Assembly (NCBI GenBank): GCA_964633725.1
Contig: CAZWHY010000015.1
Coordinates: forward strand, 1-64,000
From: Berkiella_A sp964633725
Lineage (GTDB): Bacteria > Pseudomonadota > Gammaproteobacteria > Berkiellales > Berkiellaceae
Direction of reading: 5' to 3'
Length of the DNA stretch: 64,000 nucleotides
How positions within the stretch are numbered: the stretch's first letter is position 1; each line of letters opens with the position of its first letter. The notes under the pieces were generated by a model that saw only the letters and a program-made list of their open reading frames with translations, searched no databases and had not been told where the DNA came from. Position numbers and translations under genes: made by a program. Positions 26,484-35,574 of this stretch are shown here, piece by piece.

Positions 26484-27950
26484 CTACAGCCCTAGCTGTT
26501 CCCAAATACTGTCGATTTTCTTTTTGACTTCTGCAGAGGCTTTGATGGGAATGCCCCATTCGCGTTGCGTTTCACCTGGTAATTTATTTGTGGCATCTAA
26601 GCCCATTTTGCTACCCAAGTCAGAATGGGGAGAGGCAAAATCTAAGTAATCTATAGGTGTATTTTCTATTAATAAAGTATCACGTTTGGGATCCATTCTA
26701 GTCGACATCGCCCAGATAACATCTTGCCAATTTCTACAATCAATATCATCATCTACCACAATGATCATTTTGGTATACATAAATTGTCTTAAGAAAGACC
26801 ATATGCCCATCATAATACGCTTAGCATGGCCAGGATAAGCTTTGTGTATAGACACGATAGCTACCCGATAAGAACAGCCTTCTGGCGGCAAATAAAAGTC
26901 GATGATTTCTGGGAATTGTTTTTGTAATAATGGTACAAAAATTTCGTTTAAAGCAACGCCTAATATAGCAGGCTCATCGGGGGGTCTGCCCGTGTAAGTA
27001 CTATGATAAAAAGGATTATCACGCATGGTGATTCTTTCAATGGTCATGACGGGAAAGTTTTCGACTTCATTATAGTAGCCAGTGTGATCGCCAAATGGTC
27101 CTTCTGGGGCAGTCTCATTTGGATAAATAAAGCCTTCTAGTATTATTTCAGCTCTTGATGGTACATGCAGATTTTTATGTAGCAAGGCAGGGCTAAGCTC
27201 TGTTTTGCAGCCTCTTAATAATCCCGCGAATGCATACTCAGATAAAGTATCAGGTATGGGGGTCACTGCTGCCAATGTTGTGGCAGGATCCGCTCCAAGT
27301 GCAACCGCAATGGGAAATGGCTTATCAGGCCATTTCTGACACCATGCTTGGTAGTCTAATGCGCCACCACGGTGTTTTAGCCAGCGCATAATCACTTTAT
27401 TTTTATCTATGACTTGCTGGCGGTAGATGCCTAAATTCTGCCTTTTTTGATTGGGGCCTTGTGTGATGACTAATCCCCAAGTAATTAAGGGGCCTGCATC
27501 ATCTGGCCAGCAGGTTTGTATGGGGAAAGTGCTTAAATCGATTTCAGAGCCACCGAGTATGTTTTTCTGACATAAGCCATTTCGTACCATTTTAGGGTGC
27601 ATGCTCATAATCTTTTTGACCAAGGGGATATGCTTAATCGCGTCTCTAAAGCCTTCTGGTGGTTTAGGCTCTTTTAAGAGTGCTAATAGTTTTCCAATCT
27701 CGTTTAAATCTTTAAGCGAAGTTTTACCCATGGCATGTGCAACCCTATCGACATGGCCAAACAAATTCCCCAGCAAGGGAATACTGCTATTGGTGGGATT
27801 TTCAAACCAAAGAGCAGGTCCACCTGCTTTTAAGACTCTGTCGCAGACTTCCGTAATTTCCAAGTATGGATCAATCGGTGCCGTTATGCGTTTGAGTTGA
27901 GCATTTGCTTCTAGCTGGGAGAGAAACTCACGTAAATCTTGATAGGGCAT
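26484..27950 (-). CDS. ubiD: 4-hydroxy-3-polyprenylbenzoate decarboxylase
   Basis: 488 residues, UbiD family. Blocks recognised: DLREFLSQLE at the N-terminus, NLGIYRQQVIDKNKVIMRW, APEGPFGDHTGYYN (containing prenyl-FMN-site residues) and VDDDIDCRNWQDVIWA. It decarboxylates the ubiquinone precursor at the membrane using prenylated FMN from UbiX; no ubiX gene lies in the window. Confidence 0.96.
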   Translation of the reverse strand: MPYQDLREFLSQLEANAQLKRITAPIDPYLEITEVCDRVLKAGGPALWFENPTNSSIPLLGNLFGHVDRVAHAMGKTSLKDLNEIGKLLALLKEPKPPEGFRDAIKHIPLVKKIMSMHPKMVRNGLCQKNILGGSEIDLSTFPIQTCWPDDAGPLITWGLVITQGPNQKRQNLGIYRQQVIDKNKVIMRWLKHRGGALDYQAWCQKWPDKPFPIAVALGADPATTLAAVTPIPDTLSEYAFAGLLRGCKTELSPALLHKNLHVPSRAEIILEGFIYPNETAPEGPFGDHTGYYNEVENFPVMTIERITMRDNPFYHSTYTGRPPDEPAILGVALNEIFVPLLQKQFPEIIDFYLPPEGCSYRVAIVSIHKAYPGHAKRIMMGIWSFLRQFMYTKMIIVVDDDIDCRNWQDVIWAMSTRMDPKRDTLLIENTPIDYLDFASPHSDLGSKMGLDATNKLPGETQREWGIPIKASAEVKKKIDSIWEQLGL

Positions 27951-27988
27951 GGTTATAAAGATCTTTAGGCTGGTTTATAACCTAGAAG

Positions 27989-28015
27989 CCACATTTTCTG
28001 TGTTTTAAAATGTGG
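27989..28015. terminator. Hairpin between rho and ubiD
   Basis: Perfect 9-bp stem CCACATTTT/AAAATGTGG with a 9-base loop, placed just after the rho stop on the minus strand. No strong T tract follows, so termination strength is uncertain. Confidence 0.5.
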
Positions 28016-28043
28016 TCTTAAAGTTATTTTGGTTTGATGGGTT

Positions 28044-29303
28044 CTACGAGCGTTTCATGGCTTCAAAAAATTCTTCGTTGGTACGCGTCAATTTTAGACG
28101 TTCGATTAAGAATTCACTAGCCGCAAGTTCATCCATTGGGTGTAATAATTTGCGCAATATCCACATTCTTTGCAATTCTTCTGCTGATGTGAGTTTTTCT
28201 TCGCGACGTGTACCTGAGCGGTTAATATTAATCGCTGGATAGACACGTTTCTCAGCAATGCGTCTGTCTAGGTGTAGTTCCATATTACCAGTACTTTTAA
28301 ACTCTTCGTAGATGACTTCATCCATTTTAGAGCCGGTATCGATTAGTGCAGTAGACAGGATAGTTAAACTACCACCTTCTTCTACGTTTCTAGCGGCACC
28401 AAAGAAGCGCTTGGGCTTTTGGAGTGCGCCCGCATCGATACCACCCGTAAGCACTTTACCAGAATGGGGCATGGTCGTGTTATATGCTCTGGCTAAACGA
28501 GTGATGGAGTCTAATAAAATAACCACATCACGTTTGTGTTCTACTAAGCGTTTGGCTTTTTCGATGACCATTTCGCAGACTTGTACATGTCTTTGTGGTG
28601 GTTCATCAAATGTACTGGCAACAACTTCACCCTGTACAGAACGCTCCATTTCTGTGACTTCTTCTGGGCGTTCATCGATGAGTAGTACAATCAGAATACA
28701 TTCAGGATGATTCGTGGAAATTGAGTGCGCTATATTTTGCAGCATCATGGTCTTACCGGCTTTAGGCGGGGAGACGATTAAACCACGTTGTCCTTTACCA
28801 ATAGGAGACATGAGATCTATAATTCTTGCGGTCAGATCTTCTGTACTACCATTACCGACTTCTAATTTTAAGCGTTCTTCAGGATGTAATGGTGTGAGAT
28901 TTTCAAATAAGAGCTTGTTGCGGGCGTTTTCAGGATTCTCATAATTGATTTCGTTGACTTTTAAAAGCGCAAAATATCGTTCGCCATCTTTTGGCGGGCG
29001 AATTTTTCCTGAGACAGTGTCACCTGTTCTTAAGCTAAAACGTCGTATTTGACTGGGGGATACATAAATATCGTCAGGTCCCGGTAAATAAGAGGCTCGT
29101 GCAGAGCGCAAAAATCCGAAGCCATCTTGGAGGAGTTCTAGTACACCCTCGCCATAGATATCATCACCATTTTTGGCGTGAGCCTTCAAAATAGCAAAGA
29201 TTAAATCTTGTTTACGTAAGCGGGCGACATTTTCAATGCCAGAGTCACGAGCCAAGTCAGATAGTTCGGTAGCTGGTTTGTTTTTCAGTTCGGAAAGATT
29301 CAT
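28044..29303 (-). CDS. rho: Transcription termination factor Rho
   Basis: 419 residues, the E. coli length. The RNA-binding cold-shock-like domain has LQDGFGFLRSARASYLPG; the P-loop is PPKAGKTM; Walker B is DVVILLDSITRLARAYN; the Q- and R-loop regions GGSLTILSTALIDTGSKMD and LDRRIAEKR are intact. A hexameric RNA helicase. It follows trxA as in E. coli, with a 248-base leader containing a large inverted repeat that may serve autoregulation. Confidence 0.98.
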   Translation of the reverse strand: MNLSELKNKPATELSDLARDSGIENVARLRKQDLIFAILKAHAKNGDDIYGEGVLELLQDGFGFLRSARASYLPGPDDIYVSPSQIRRFSLRTGDTVSGKIRPPKDGERYFALLKVNEINYENPENARNKLLFENLTPLHPEERLKLEVGNGSTEDLTARIIDLMSPIGKGQRGLIVSPPKAGKTMMLQNIAHSISTNHPECILIVLLIDERPEEVTEMERSVQGEVVASTFDEPPQRHVQVCEMVIEKAKRLVEHKRDVVILLDSITRLARAYNTTMPHSGKVLTGGIDAGALQKPKRFFGAARNVEEGGSLTILSTALIDTGSKMDEVIYEEFKSTGNMELHLDRRIAEKRVYPAININRSGTRREEKLTSAEELQRMWILRKLLHPMDELAASEFLIERLKLTRTNEEFFEAMKRS

Positions 29304-29430
29304 AAGCGTATTTTTAGTATTCGCAAGTTATTTTAATTTAAGAATGGGGATGGAATAGTCAGATTGATTCTGAGAAACAAACGTGCTTCTCGCTGCTCGA
29401 AATAATTGACTGTTAATCCTCGAAACGTCC

Positions 29431-29549
29431 AATCTGCCCCCCTAGAGTCGGTGAGCTAGGCAGGTGGACATCCTAACAAAGATTTTATACAGATGCTATA
29501 GCGATTGATACAAAATCCTATCTCATCGACTCTAGGAGAGGGGGGATTT
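29431..29549. repeat. Large inverted repeat in the trxA-rho intergenic leader
   Basis: The arms contain the perfect 9-bp pair CTAGAGTCG (29442-29450) and CGACTCTAG (29527-29535), extended by C6 (29437-29442) against G6 (29540-29545) and GTGAG against CTCAT. A nested imperfect pair, GATTTTATAC against GATACAAAATC (29481-29516), closes the middle. It could be a structured rho leader, the trxA terminator or a MITE-like element. Confidence 0.65.
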
Positions 29550-29551
29550 GG

Positions 29552-29878
29552 CTAAAGATTGCTATCTAGAAAAGCGGTTAGCTGTGATTTAGTGACGGCA
29601 CCCACCTTTGTGGCTTCTAGCTCACCATTTTTAAATAGCATGAGTGTTGGGATGCCTCTGACACCAAATTTTTGTGGAGTGGCTTGATTATCATCAATAT
29701 TTATTTTGGCAATGGTGACGCGTTCTCCGTATTCTGAGGCAATTTCATCCAGGATGGGCGCAATCATTTTGCAAGGCCCGCACCACTCAGCCCAAAAATC
29801 TACAAGCACAGGGGTTTCAGAATTGATAACATCTTTTTCAAATGAGTCGTCAGATACATTTACAATAGATTCGGACAT
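29552..29878 (-). CDS. trxA: Thioredoxin
   Basis: 108 residues from the ATG at 29878 (GGAG about 9 bases upstream); the frame extends to 29902 without a better start. Active site WAEWCGPCK, cis-proline in GIPTLMLF. Cytoplasmic disulfide reductase. It stands just before rho, the E. coli order. Confidence 0.97.
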   Translation of the reverse strand: MSESIVNVSDDSFEKDVINSETPVLVDFWAEWCGPCKMIAPILDEIASEYGERVTIAKINIDDNQATPQKFGVRGIPTLMLFKNGELEATKVGAVTKSQLTAFLDSNL

Positions 29879-30071
29879 AATTTCAAAGCTCCAATAGATC
29901 ATATAGATAAGTCATTAAATGTGAATCATATCAAGTTCAAGGCCATTTGTTGAGTGAGAACTGTAAGATTGGTTTGGTAAATAACAAAATAATTGAATAT
30001 CGACCTCCAATATCAACTATAAATGTATGCGATAATGATTTTAGAAATTCTTCAGGGATAGTGGTATTTAA

Positions 30072-30962
30072 GTGATAGTCGCAACGACAACGTTAACATT
30101 AACAGATTGGTTATTAGCATCCAATGCGTACTTACGCGTCGGTTTGTTTATTGGATTTTTTCTCATTTTAGCTTGGGCTGAGCGAAAATGGTTTTGGCGA
30201 ACCAGAGGCAGTTTACGCATGCAACGATGGGGGCGTCATTTGTCTTTGACCATGATTTCCAAGGTGTTGATTCGGCTAACTTTTCCCGTGTTACTAATAC
30301 AAACCGCCGCCATCGCCGAAAAAAACCAGCAGGGCATATTACATCAAATGGACATGCCATATGCGCTTAAAGTTGTGATCGCGGTTTTTGCCTTGGATCT
30401 ATTTATTTATGCCCAGCATTGTTTGATGCATCGACTCAAATGGTTTTGGGCTTTGCATAAAGTGCATCATATAGACAAAGAACTAGATATTTCTACGGGC
30501 ATACGTTTCCATCCTTTGGAAGAGCTTGTCTCTATGAGTATTAAATTGTTAGCCGTTGCCTTTTTAGGTGCGCCTATTTGGGCTGCATTTATTTTTGAGG
30601 TGGTTTTAAACTTTTTTGCCTTATTCACACATGCCAATATGAAATTAAGCAAATCATTGGAAACTAAATTACGATGGTTCATTGTAACGCCGGGCATGCA
30701 TCGTATACATCATTCAGATATTCCACGAGATTATAATACAAATTATGGATTTTGTTTTAGTGGGTGGGACAAACTATTCAGAACGTATAGGCCGGATGCG
30801 TTTACAGGTGAGAAGCATATTATTTTAGGGCAGGAGCCTTATCGTGATGAAAAATATCAAACATTAAAATACATGCTGTTATTGCCTTTTAATTTTAAGT
30901 CAATGCGCCCTTATCGCCGAACAAAAAAACTCAAAATACAAATGGGCGCACACGATGATTAA
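30072..30962 (+). CDS. Sterol desaturase/fatty acid hydroxylase superfamily protein
   Basis: 296 residues, GTG start. An integral membrane di-iron enzyme fold with the expected histidine boxes: HCLMH, HKVHH, and HRIHHSD, separated by hydrophobic helices. The substrate is unknown (fatty acid, sterol or alkylglycerol ether). Its stop overlaps the next gene by 8 bases, so the two are coupled; a membrane-lipid modification role is an inference. Confidence 0.88.
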   Translation: MIVATTTLTLTDWLLASNAYLRVGLFIGFFLILAWAERKWFWRTRGSLRMQRWGRHLSLTMISKVLIRLTFPVLLIQTAAIAEKNQQGILHQMDMPYALKVVIAVFALDLFIYAQHCLMHRLKWFWALHKVHHIDKELDISTGIRFHPLEELVSMSIKLLAVAFLGAPIWAAFIFEVVLNFFALFTHANMKLSKSLETKLRWFIVTPGMHRIHHSDIPRDYNTNYGFCFSGWDKLFRTYRPDAFTGEKHIILGQEPYRDEKYQTLKYMLLLPFNFKSMRPYRRTKKLKIQMGAHDD

Positions 30963-31620
30963 AAAAATAGTCAAAGCGAGTCTCGCTATTTTATTTGTGA
31001 GCAGTGTTTTGCTGAGCGTATGGTATTTTCGAGATATCGTCTCCATTCAAAAATTATCGGAGACGGTGAATCAAGCTGGCATTTTTGCGCCCATCTTGTT
31101 TATCTTAATATATGCACTAGGGACGGTGTTTTTTTTACCTGGTGTCATATTGACGTTAGCAGGTGGGTTTCTATTTGGGCCGGTATGGGGAACAGTTTAC
31201 AATTTAATTGGGGCGGTATTGGGCGCGACGCTGGCTTTTTGGGTCGCTCGCTTTTTGGCTTCTGATTGGATTGAAAGTCGTGTTGGCGGGCGTCTGCAGT
31301 GGATATTACAAGGGATAGCGACTAGCGGTTGGCGTTTTGTCGCTGTTGTACGTCTGATTCCTGCCGTACCGTTTAATTTATTAAATTATGCATTAGGTTT
31401 AACCCCGATTCGAACGCTGCCCTATGTCATGGCCAGTGCGGTCTTTATGTTGCCTGGTTGTTTGGCATACACCTATTTAGGACATCTAGGTGAGGCGGTA
31501 TTGGCACAAAAAGAAGGTTTAGTATTGAAAATCCTTTGGGGGGTGGCTTTATTAGTATTGGTGAGCTTGATTCCTTGGGGGGTTAAAAAGTTTAAAGTTT
31601 ACAAAACAATGGATTTTTAG
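30955..31620 (+). CDS. TVP38/TMEM64 family membrane protein (DedA superfamily)
   Basis: 221 residues with about six hydrophobic segments. Family blocks: FFLPGVILTLAGGFLFGPVWGT and VRLIPAVPFNLLNYALGLT, the re-entrant-loop motifs of DedA/VTT-domain proteins, which act as lipid scramblases or transporters. It is coupled to the hydroxylase-family gene before it and followed within 11 bases by a flavoprotein gene, a pairing seen in many bacteria. Confidence 0.9.
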   Translation: MIKKIVKASLAILFVSSVLLSVWYFRDIVSIQKLSETVNQAGIFAPILFILIYALGTVFFLPGVILTLAGGFLFGPVWGTVYNLIGAVLGATLAFWVARFLASDWIESRVGGRLQWILQGIATSGWRFVAVVRLIPAVPFNLLNYALGLTPIRTLPYVMASAVFMLPGCLAYTYLGHLGEAVLAQKEGLVLKILWGVALLVLVSLIPWGVKKFKVYKTMDF

Positions 31621-31631
31621 GGATAAAAGCA

Positions 31632-33059
31632 TTGAAATTAATTAAGAAAGACGTTGTTGTTATTGGCGGCGGGGCGGGTGGCTTGAGTATTGCCAGCGTT
31701 GCCGCGCAATTAGGGCTTAAAACAGTCTTGATTGAAAAATCAAATGCGTTAGGCGGGGATTGTTTACATTACGGTTGTGTGCCCAGTAAAACGCTTATTC
31801 ATAATGCTAAAATGGTATGGGGATTAAGGCAGGCCAAAAAATATGGCTTGCCCAGTTTAGAGTCTCCATTATCTTATAAGCCGATTAGAGAAAATATACA
31901 TCAGGTGATCGCCAGTATTCAAAAGCACGACGATCCCAAACGTTTTGAAAGCTATGGTGCCGAGGTTGTATTTGGTGGTGCACAATTTATATCACCGCAC
32001 ACGGTTATGGTGGGTGGGCAAGCCTACCATGGTAGAAAAATATTCATTGCAACAGGCTCTAGCCCTTTTATTCCCCCCATTCCTGGTTTGTCGTCAGTAG
32101 ATTATTATACAAATGAAAGTATGTTTAATATAAAACATTTGCCTATCTCTTTGCTTGTGATTGGTGGGGGGGCGATTGGCGTGGAGTTGGCGCAAGCACT
32201 GCATCGTTTAGGGGTTCAAGTCACATTGGTTGAGACCCAACCTAGGCTTTTGATGTCGTTTGACTTGGAAGTAAGCGAAGTTTTAAAATTAGCCTTAATA
32301 GAAGAGGGCATTACCGTTTACACCCAAGTAGAGATCAAGCATATACAGCAACAGGCCACCCAAGTAGAGTTGAAGTTATTATTAGATAGTGGAAAATTAG
32401 AAGTTTTACAATTCGAGAAAATATTGGTTGCGACGGGGCGGCAAGCCAATGTAGCGAGTTTGCAGTGTGAGCAGGCCAATATTCAATATTCTGACCGAGG
32501 TATTTTGGTTAATGAGCGGTTGCAAACTTCAGCAAAACATATTTATGCTGTGGGAGATATTGTGGACTCACCTTATAAATTTACCCATATGGCGGAGTAT
32601 CACGCAGGTATCGCGATTGCCAATGGCCTATTCAAAGCACGCAAGAAAACAAATTACAGAGCGGTACCAGGGGTCGTTTTTAGCGATCCAGAGTGTGCGA
32701 TGGTAGGCTTAACAGAAGTACAGGCACAAGCCCAAAATATCCCATACCAAGTTTTGCGTAGTGAATTTTCTGCTAATGATAAAGCCGTTACACAAGGTGA
32801 AACAAAAGGGTTTGTGAAATTACTGATTCATAAGAAGCGCATTATTGGGGCGAGTTTAATTGGACCACAGTGTAGTGAACTGGTAGCAGAGTTAACACTG
32901 GCGATACAAGCGAAGCTCAAAATATCCCAATTATCTGATACGATTCATGCGTATCCTACATTGTCTCAAATACACAGACGCGCGGTAAATAGTTACTATG
33001 CACCTAAATTGTTTAACTGGAAAACCAGGTTGTTGGTTAAAATTTTAAAGTTATTTTAA
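31632..33059 (+). CDS. FAD-dependent pyridine nucleotide-disulfide oxidoreductase
   Basis: 475 residues, TTG start with AGGGAT upstream. Dihydrolipoamide dehydrogenase/mercuric reductase-like: FAD motif VVIGGGAGGLSIA, redox disulfide Cys44/Cys49 in GGDCLHYGCVPSKT, NAD motif VIGGGAIGVELAQ, and FAD motif YAVGDIV. The dimer-interface motif reads HAYPTLSQ where lipoamide dehydrogenases have HxxPTLSE, so the acid that activates the base His is a Gln. It lacks the MerA metal-binding N-terminal domain and C-terminal Cys pair, so it is not a true mercuric reductase. Substrate unknown. Confidence 0.88.
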   Translation: MKLIKKDVVVIGGGAGGLSIASVAAQLGLKTVLIEKSNALGGDCLHYGCVPSKTLIHNAKMVWGLRQAKKYGLPSLESPLSYKPIRENIHQVIASIQKHDDPKRFESYGAEVVFGGAQFISPHTVMVGGQAYHGRKIFIATGSSPFIPPIPGLSSVDYYTNESMFNIKHLPISLLVIGGGAIGVELAQALHRLGVQVTLVETQPRLLMSFDLEVSEVLKLALIEEGITVYTQVEIKHIQQQATQVELKLLLDSGKLEVLQFEKILVATGRQANVASLQCEQANIQYSDRGILVNERLQTSAKHIYAVGDIVDSPYKFTHMAEYHAGIAIANGLFKARKKTNYRAVPGVVFSDPECAMVGLTEVQAQAQNIPYQVLRSEFSANDKAVTQGETKGFVKLLIHKKRIIGASLIGPQCSELVAELTLAIQAKLKISQLSDTIHAYPTLSQIHRRAVNSYYAPKLFNWKTRLLVKILKLF

Positions 33060-33085
33060 ATAAAATATAGAGATAGAGTTTAAAA

Positions 33086-33736
33086 ATGAAAAGAGTGGCT
33101 ATAATTTTATCTGGATGTGGCGTTTATGATGGTACAGAAATTACAGAATCTGTATTAACTTTATTGGCCTTAGAACAAGCTGATGCTCAATATCAATGTT
33201 TTGCGCCTAATATGAATCAACATCATGTGATTGATCATATAACGGGCGAAGAGATGCCAGAAACCCGCAATGTATTAGTAGAGTCTGCGCGTATTGCCCG
33301 CGGGAAGGTGCAAGACTTAAAATTAGCCAAAGCACAAGATTTTGATGCTCTGATTATTCCGGGTGGATTTGGCGCTGCCAAAAATTTATGTGATTTTGCT
33401 TTTTCTGGGGAAAACGTCCAAGTGCATCCAGAGGTGGCTCGTATGGTGGCAGATATGCGACAAGCCGATAAACCGTTGGGTTTTATTTGTATTGCCCCTG
33501 CTATGATTCCAAAATTATATCCTCAAAATACCCAGCTATCGATTGGCCAAGATAAAGAGACGGCCGCAAAAATTGAAAAAATGGGTGGGGTACACATAAA
33601 TTGTCTTGTGCAAGATATCGTGATCGACAAAACCCATAAAGTCGTGAGCACGCCAGCCTATATGTTGGCAAACAATATAATAGAAGCACAAAAAGGTATT
33701 ACCAAATTAGTTGCTGCTGTGTTGAATATGAGTTAA
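33086..33736 (+). CDS. elbB: Glyoxalase-like protein ElbB (DJ-1/PfpI superfamily)
   Basis: 216 residues. MKRVAIILSGCGVYDGTEI is the family N-terminus; the nucleophile-elbow Cys is in GFICIAPAMIPKL, with LIIPGGFGAAKNL. ElbB proteins show weak glyoxalase activity in vitro and are linked by name to isoprenoid synthesis. It probably belongs to the same transcript as the preceding flavoprotein (27-base gap). Confidence 0.92.
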   Translation: MKRVAIILSGCGVYDGTEITESVLTLLALEQADAQYQCFAPNMNQHHVIDHITGEEMPETRNVLVESARIARGKVQDLKLAKAQDFDALIIPGGFGAAKNLCDFAFSGENVQVHPEVARMVADMRQADKPLGFICIAPAMIPKLYPQNTQLSIGQDKETAAKIEKMGGVHINCLVQDIVIDKTHKVVSTPAYMLANNIIEAQKGITKLVAAVLNMS

Positions 33737-33947
33737 AAATATATCCATAGAGAGGATTGAGCCTAGATTTTAGTCATCTCTTAATATATTAATTTGCCAT
33801 TTATCTGTACGTTGTTCTCCCCACAATAACCGTTCGTCAATAATATTCCCGCCGTTCATCCATAAGTTACTTGGTTAAATTGCTTTCTTTGCCCGAACAG
33901 ATTACATTTCGCTCTTATTCGGTTTAATAACTTTTGGAGCTACTATT

Positions 33948-35384
33948 ATGTCTTGGGCCACAACATTTACAAATTTTGCTAGTAATTGGCTAACGCCTTA
34001 CGCGTGGACACCTGCGGGCATGCCGGCAGTCATAAAAGCCATTGCGGGTTACTCAGAGGAGGAGCTTTTTCCGGCTGTGAATTCTAGATTTAGCCCTTTT
34101 ATTATGGATGAGACTCAGCATGATGCTTACAACATGGCAATTGCGGCACAAGAACCTACTGAATGGGTGATGAGATTTCTATTTGTCCCATTTATAATCG
34201 GGGTAATGGGAAATTTTATTTTGAATAAAACTATCAATGTAGCAAAAGGGATTTTAAATTTATTGCCTTTGCCAAATTTTTCAATTGTACCACAGCCGAT
34301 TAAGAGAGTGTTAAATCCTATTGTTAATATGACTCAATCTGTTTTTAACTCAAAAGTAATGAAACACTTTATTGTTCCTGAAGTAATCTCTAGCTATCTT
34401 CATATGTATGGTCCCAGACTATCAGAAAGATACGTAGAGTCTAGGCCAATAATCACGGCTTTTATGCGACCGTTTTGGGAACGCATATTACCTTCTTTAG
34501 GTAGAGGGCTAGATGATGAAGGCTTTGTTATCTCGTTACGTAGAATGTTTATCAGTAAAGATCCAGGCGCGGTGTCAAGATGGATTGGACGCATAGGTTC
34601 TACTCTAATTGGCCGGTATAATCCCAAAAACTTTGCGGAGGCAAATGCACCCTATGCGTTTGAGCTTGGGGAAATGACGATAGGTTATCTTGAGAGATTC
34701 TTGATGTTTCTGAAAGATATATTTCAGAGCACCACACAAATCATTCCTAGTTTAAGTAGCTGGGAAAACTTCAAGGAAGCCAAGGCTAATTTAGCAAAAT
34801 ATTTCGAAGTGCAATTAGACAGGTTGGATGCAAATTGGGAACCCATTGCATCTGCTGCAAAAAGCTGGGCGGGCGCTAGTATGGGAGCCCTTGGCAATAT
34901 GATTAAGAGTGCGCCTAGCGCTTTAGCCAACCTTATCGCCAATGTAGTGACCGAGGAAGATAGTGACAGCTGGACTAGAACGGCAGCACAAGGTGTGGGG
35001 TATATTCCTACAATGCTTGTTGCGGTTTATGCTACTTATGCAACGGCATTAGCTGTTCGAGCTGGATTTAGAGCGATTAGAGATACAATTTATCCTAGTG
35101 TGAAGGGCTCGTTTAAAAATATTATTGAGCTTTTCGTTGGTGCGCCAGCAGTACCAGTACCGCTTGTGCCGCCAGCAGGACTGCAAGCACATCTTAATGC
35201 TTTATTGGGACATGCCCCTGCTCAGCATAATCATGATTGGAACAACATTGTATTGCTAGCAGAGCGACAATGGTTGAACCAACAGTTGTTAGACAATCCG
35301 GCTCAATTACATACAGCATTGGTAGGAATGGGAATTGCCCCAGGTAATGAAGCGATTGTGAATGGCTTAGCAATGAACCCTTAA
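33948..35384 (+). CDS. Orphan 478-residue protein with hydrophobic helices
   Basis: ATG start with GGAG 8 bases upstream. No family recognised. The N-terminus (MSWATTFTNFASNWLTPYAW) is not a classical signal peptide. Hydrophobic helices are seen at about residues 65-90 (FLFVPFIIGVMGNFIL) and 350-375 (IPTMLVAVYATYATALAV), between mostly amphipathic helices. The end is proline/valine-rich (PAVPVPLVPPAG) followed by a small helical tail. Isolated by gaps of 211 and 190 bases, it looks like a lineage-specific gene, perhaps a membrane-targeted effector (inference). Confidence 0.65.
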   Translation: MSWATTFTNFASNWLTPYAWTPAGMPAVIKAIAGYSEEELFPAVNSRFSPFIMDETQHDAYNMAIAAQEPTEWVMRFLFVPFIIGVMGNFILNKTINVAKGILNLLPLPNFSIVPQPIKRVLNPIVNMTQSVFNSKVMKHFIVPEVISSYLHMYGPRLSERYVESRPIITAFMRPFWERILPSLGRGLDDEGFVISLRRMFISKDPGAVSRWIGRIGSTLIGRYNPKNFAEANAPYAFELGEMTIGYLERFLMFLKDIFQSTTQIIPSLSSWENFKEAKANLAKYFEVQLDRLDANWEPIASAAKSWAGASMGALGNMIKSAPSALANLIANVVTEEDSDSWTRTAAQGVGYIPTMLVAVYATYATALAVRAGFRAIRDTIYPSVKGSFKNIIELFVGAPAVPVPLVPPAGLQAHLNALLGHAPAQHNHDWNNIVLLAERQWLNQQLLDNPAQLHTALVGMGIAPGNEAIVNGLAMNP

Positions 35385-35484
35385 AAAAACATATAACCGT
35401 CTGTATATTCAGTTGCAGGCGGTCAGATCTTTCCGATAAGCGGTCGTTTTTCACTAACCAATTGATAATAAACAACTTTCCAAT

Positions 35485-35511
35485 ATGGCACTCTGACTCA
35501 AAGAGTGCTAA
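35485..35511 (+). promoter_or_regulatory. CIRCE-like operator upstream of rpoH
   Basis: ATGGCACTC - 9 bases - GAGTGCTAA. The consensus HrcA site CIRCE is TTAGCACTC-N9-GAGTGCTAA; the right half is perfect, the left half differs at two positions, and the spacer is exactly 9. It ends 63 bases before the rpoH start, with a TTGATA/CAATAT promoter-like pair immediately upstream (35462-35486), so HrcA binding would be expected to block rpoH transcription. Confidence 0.75.
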
Positions 35512-35574
35512 TATTAGTAATGCTAATTATTAAGCTAAGTACGCTTAACTATCATTGTATATGCAGGTGATTAT

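Noticed and set aside
31632..33059. Mercuric reductase
   Set aside because: It lacks the N-terminal metal-binding domain and the C-terminal Cys pair, and no mer genes are nearby.
33737..33947. Possible small gene or RNA between elbB and the orphan gene
   Set aside because: No open frame with a ribosome site, no stable hairpin and no terminator were found in this 211-base gap.
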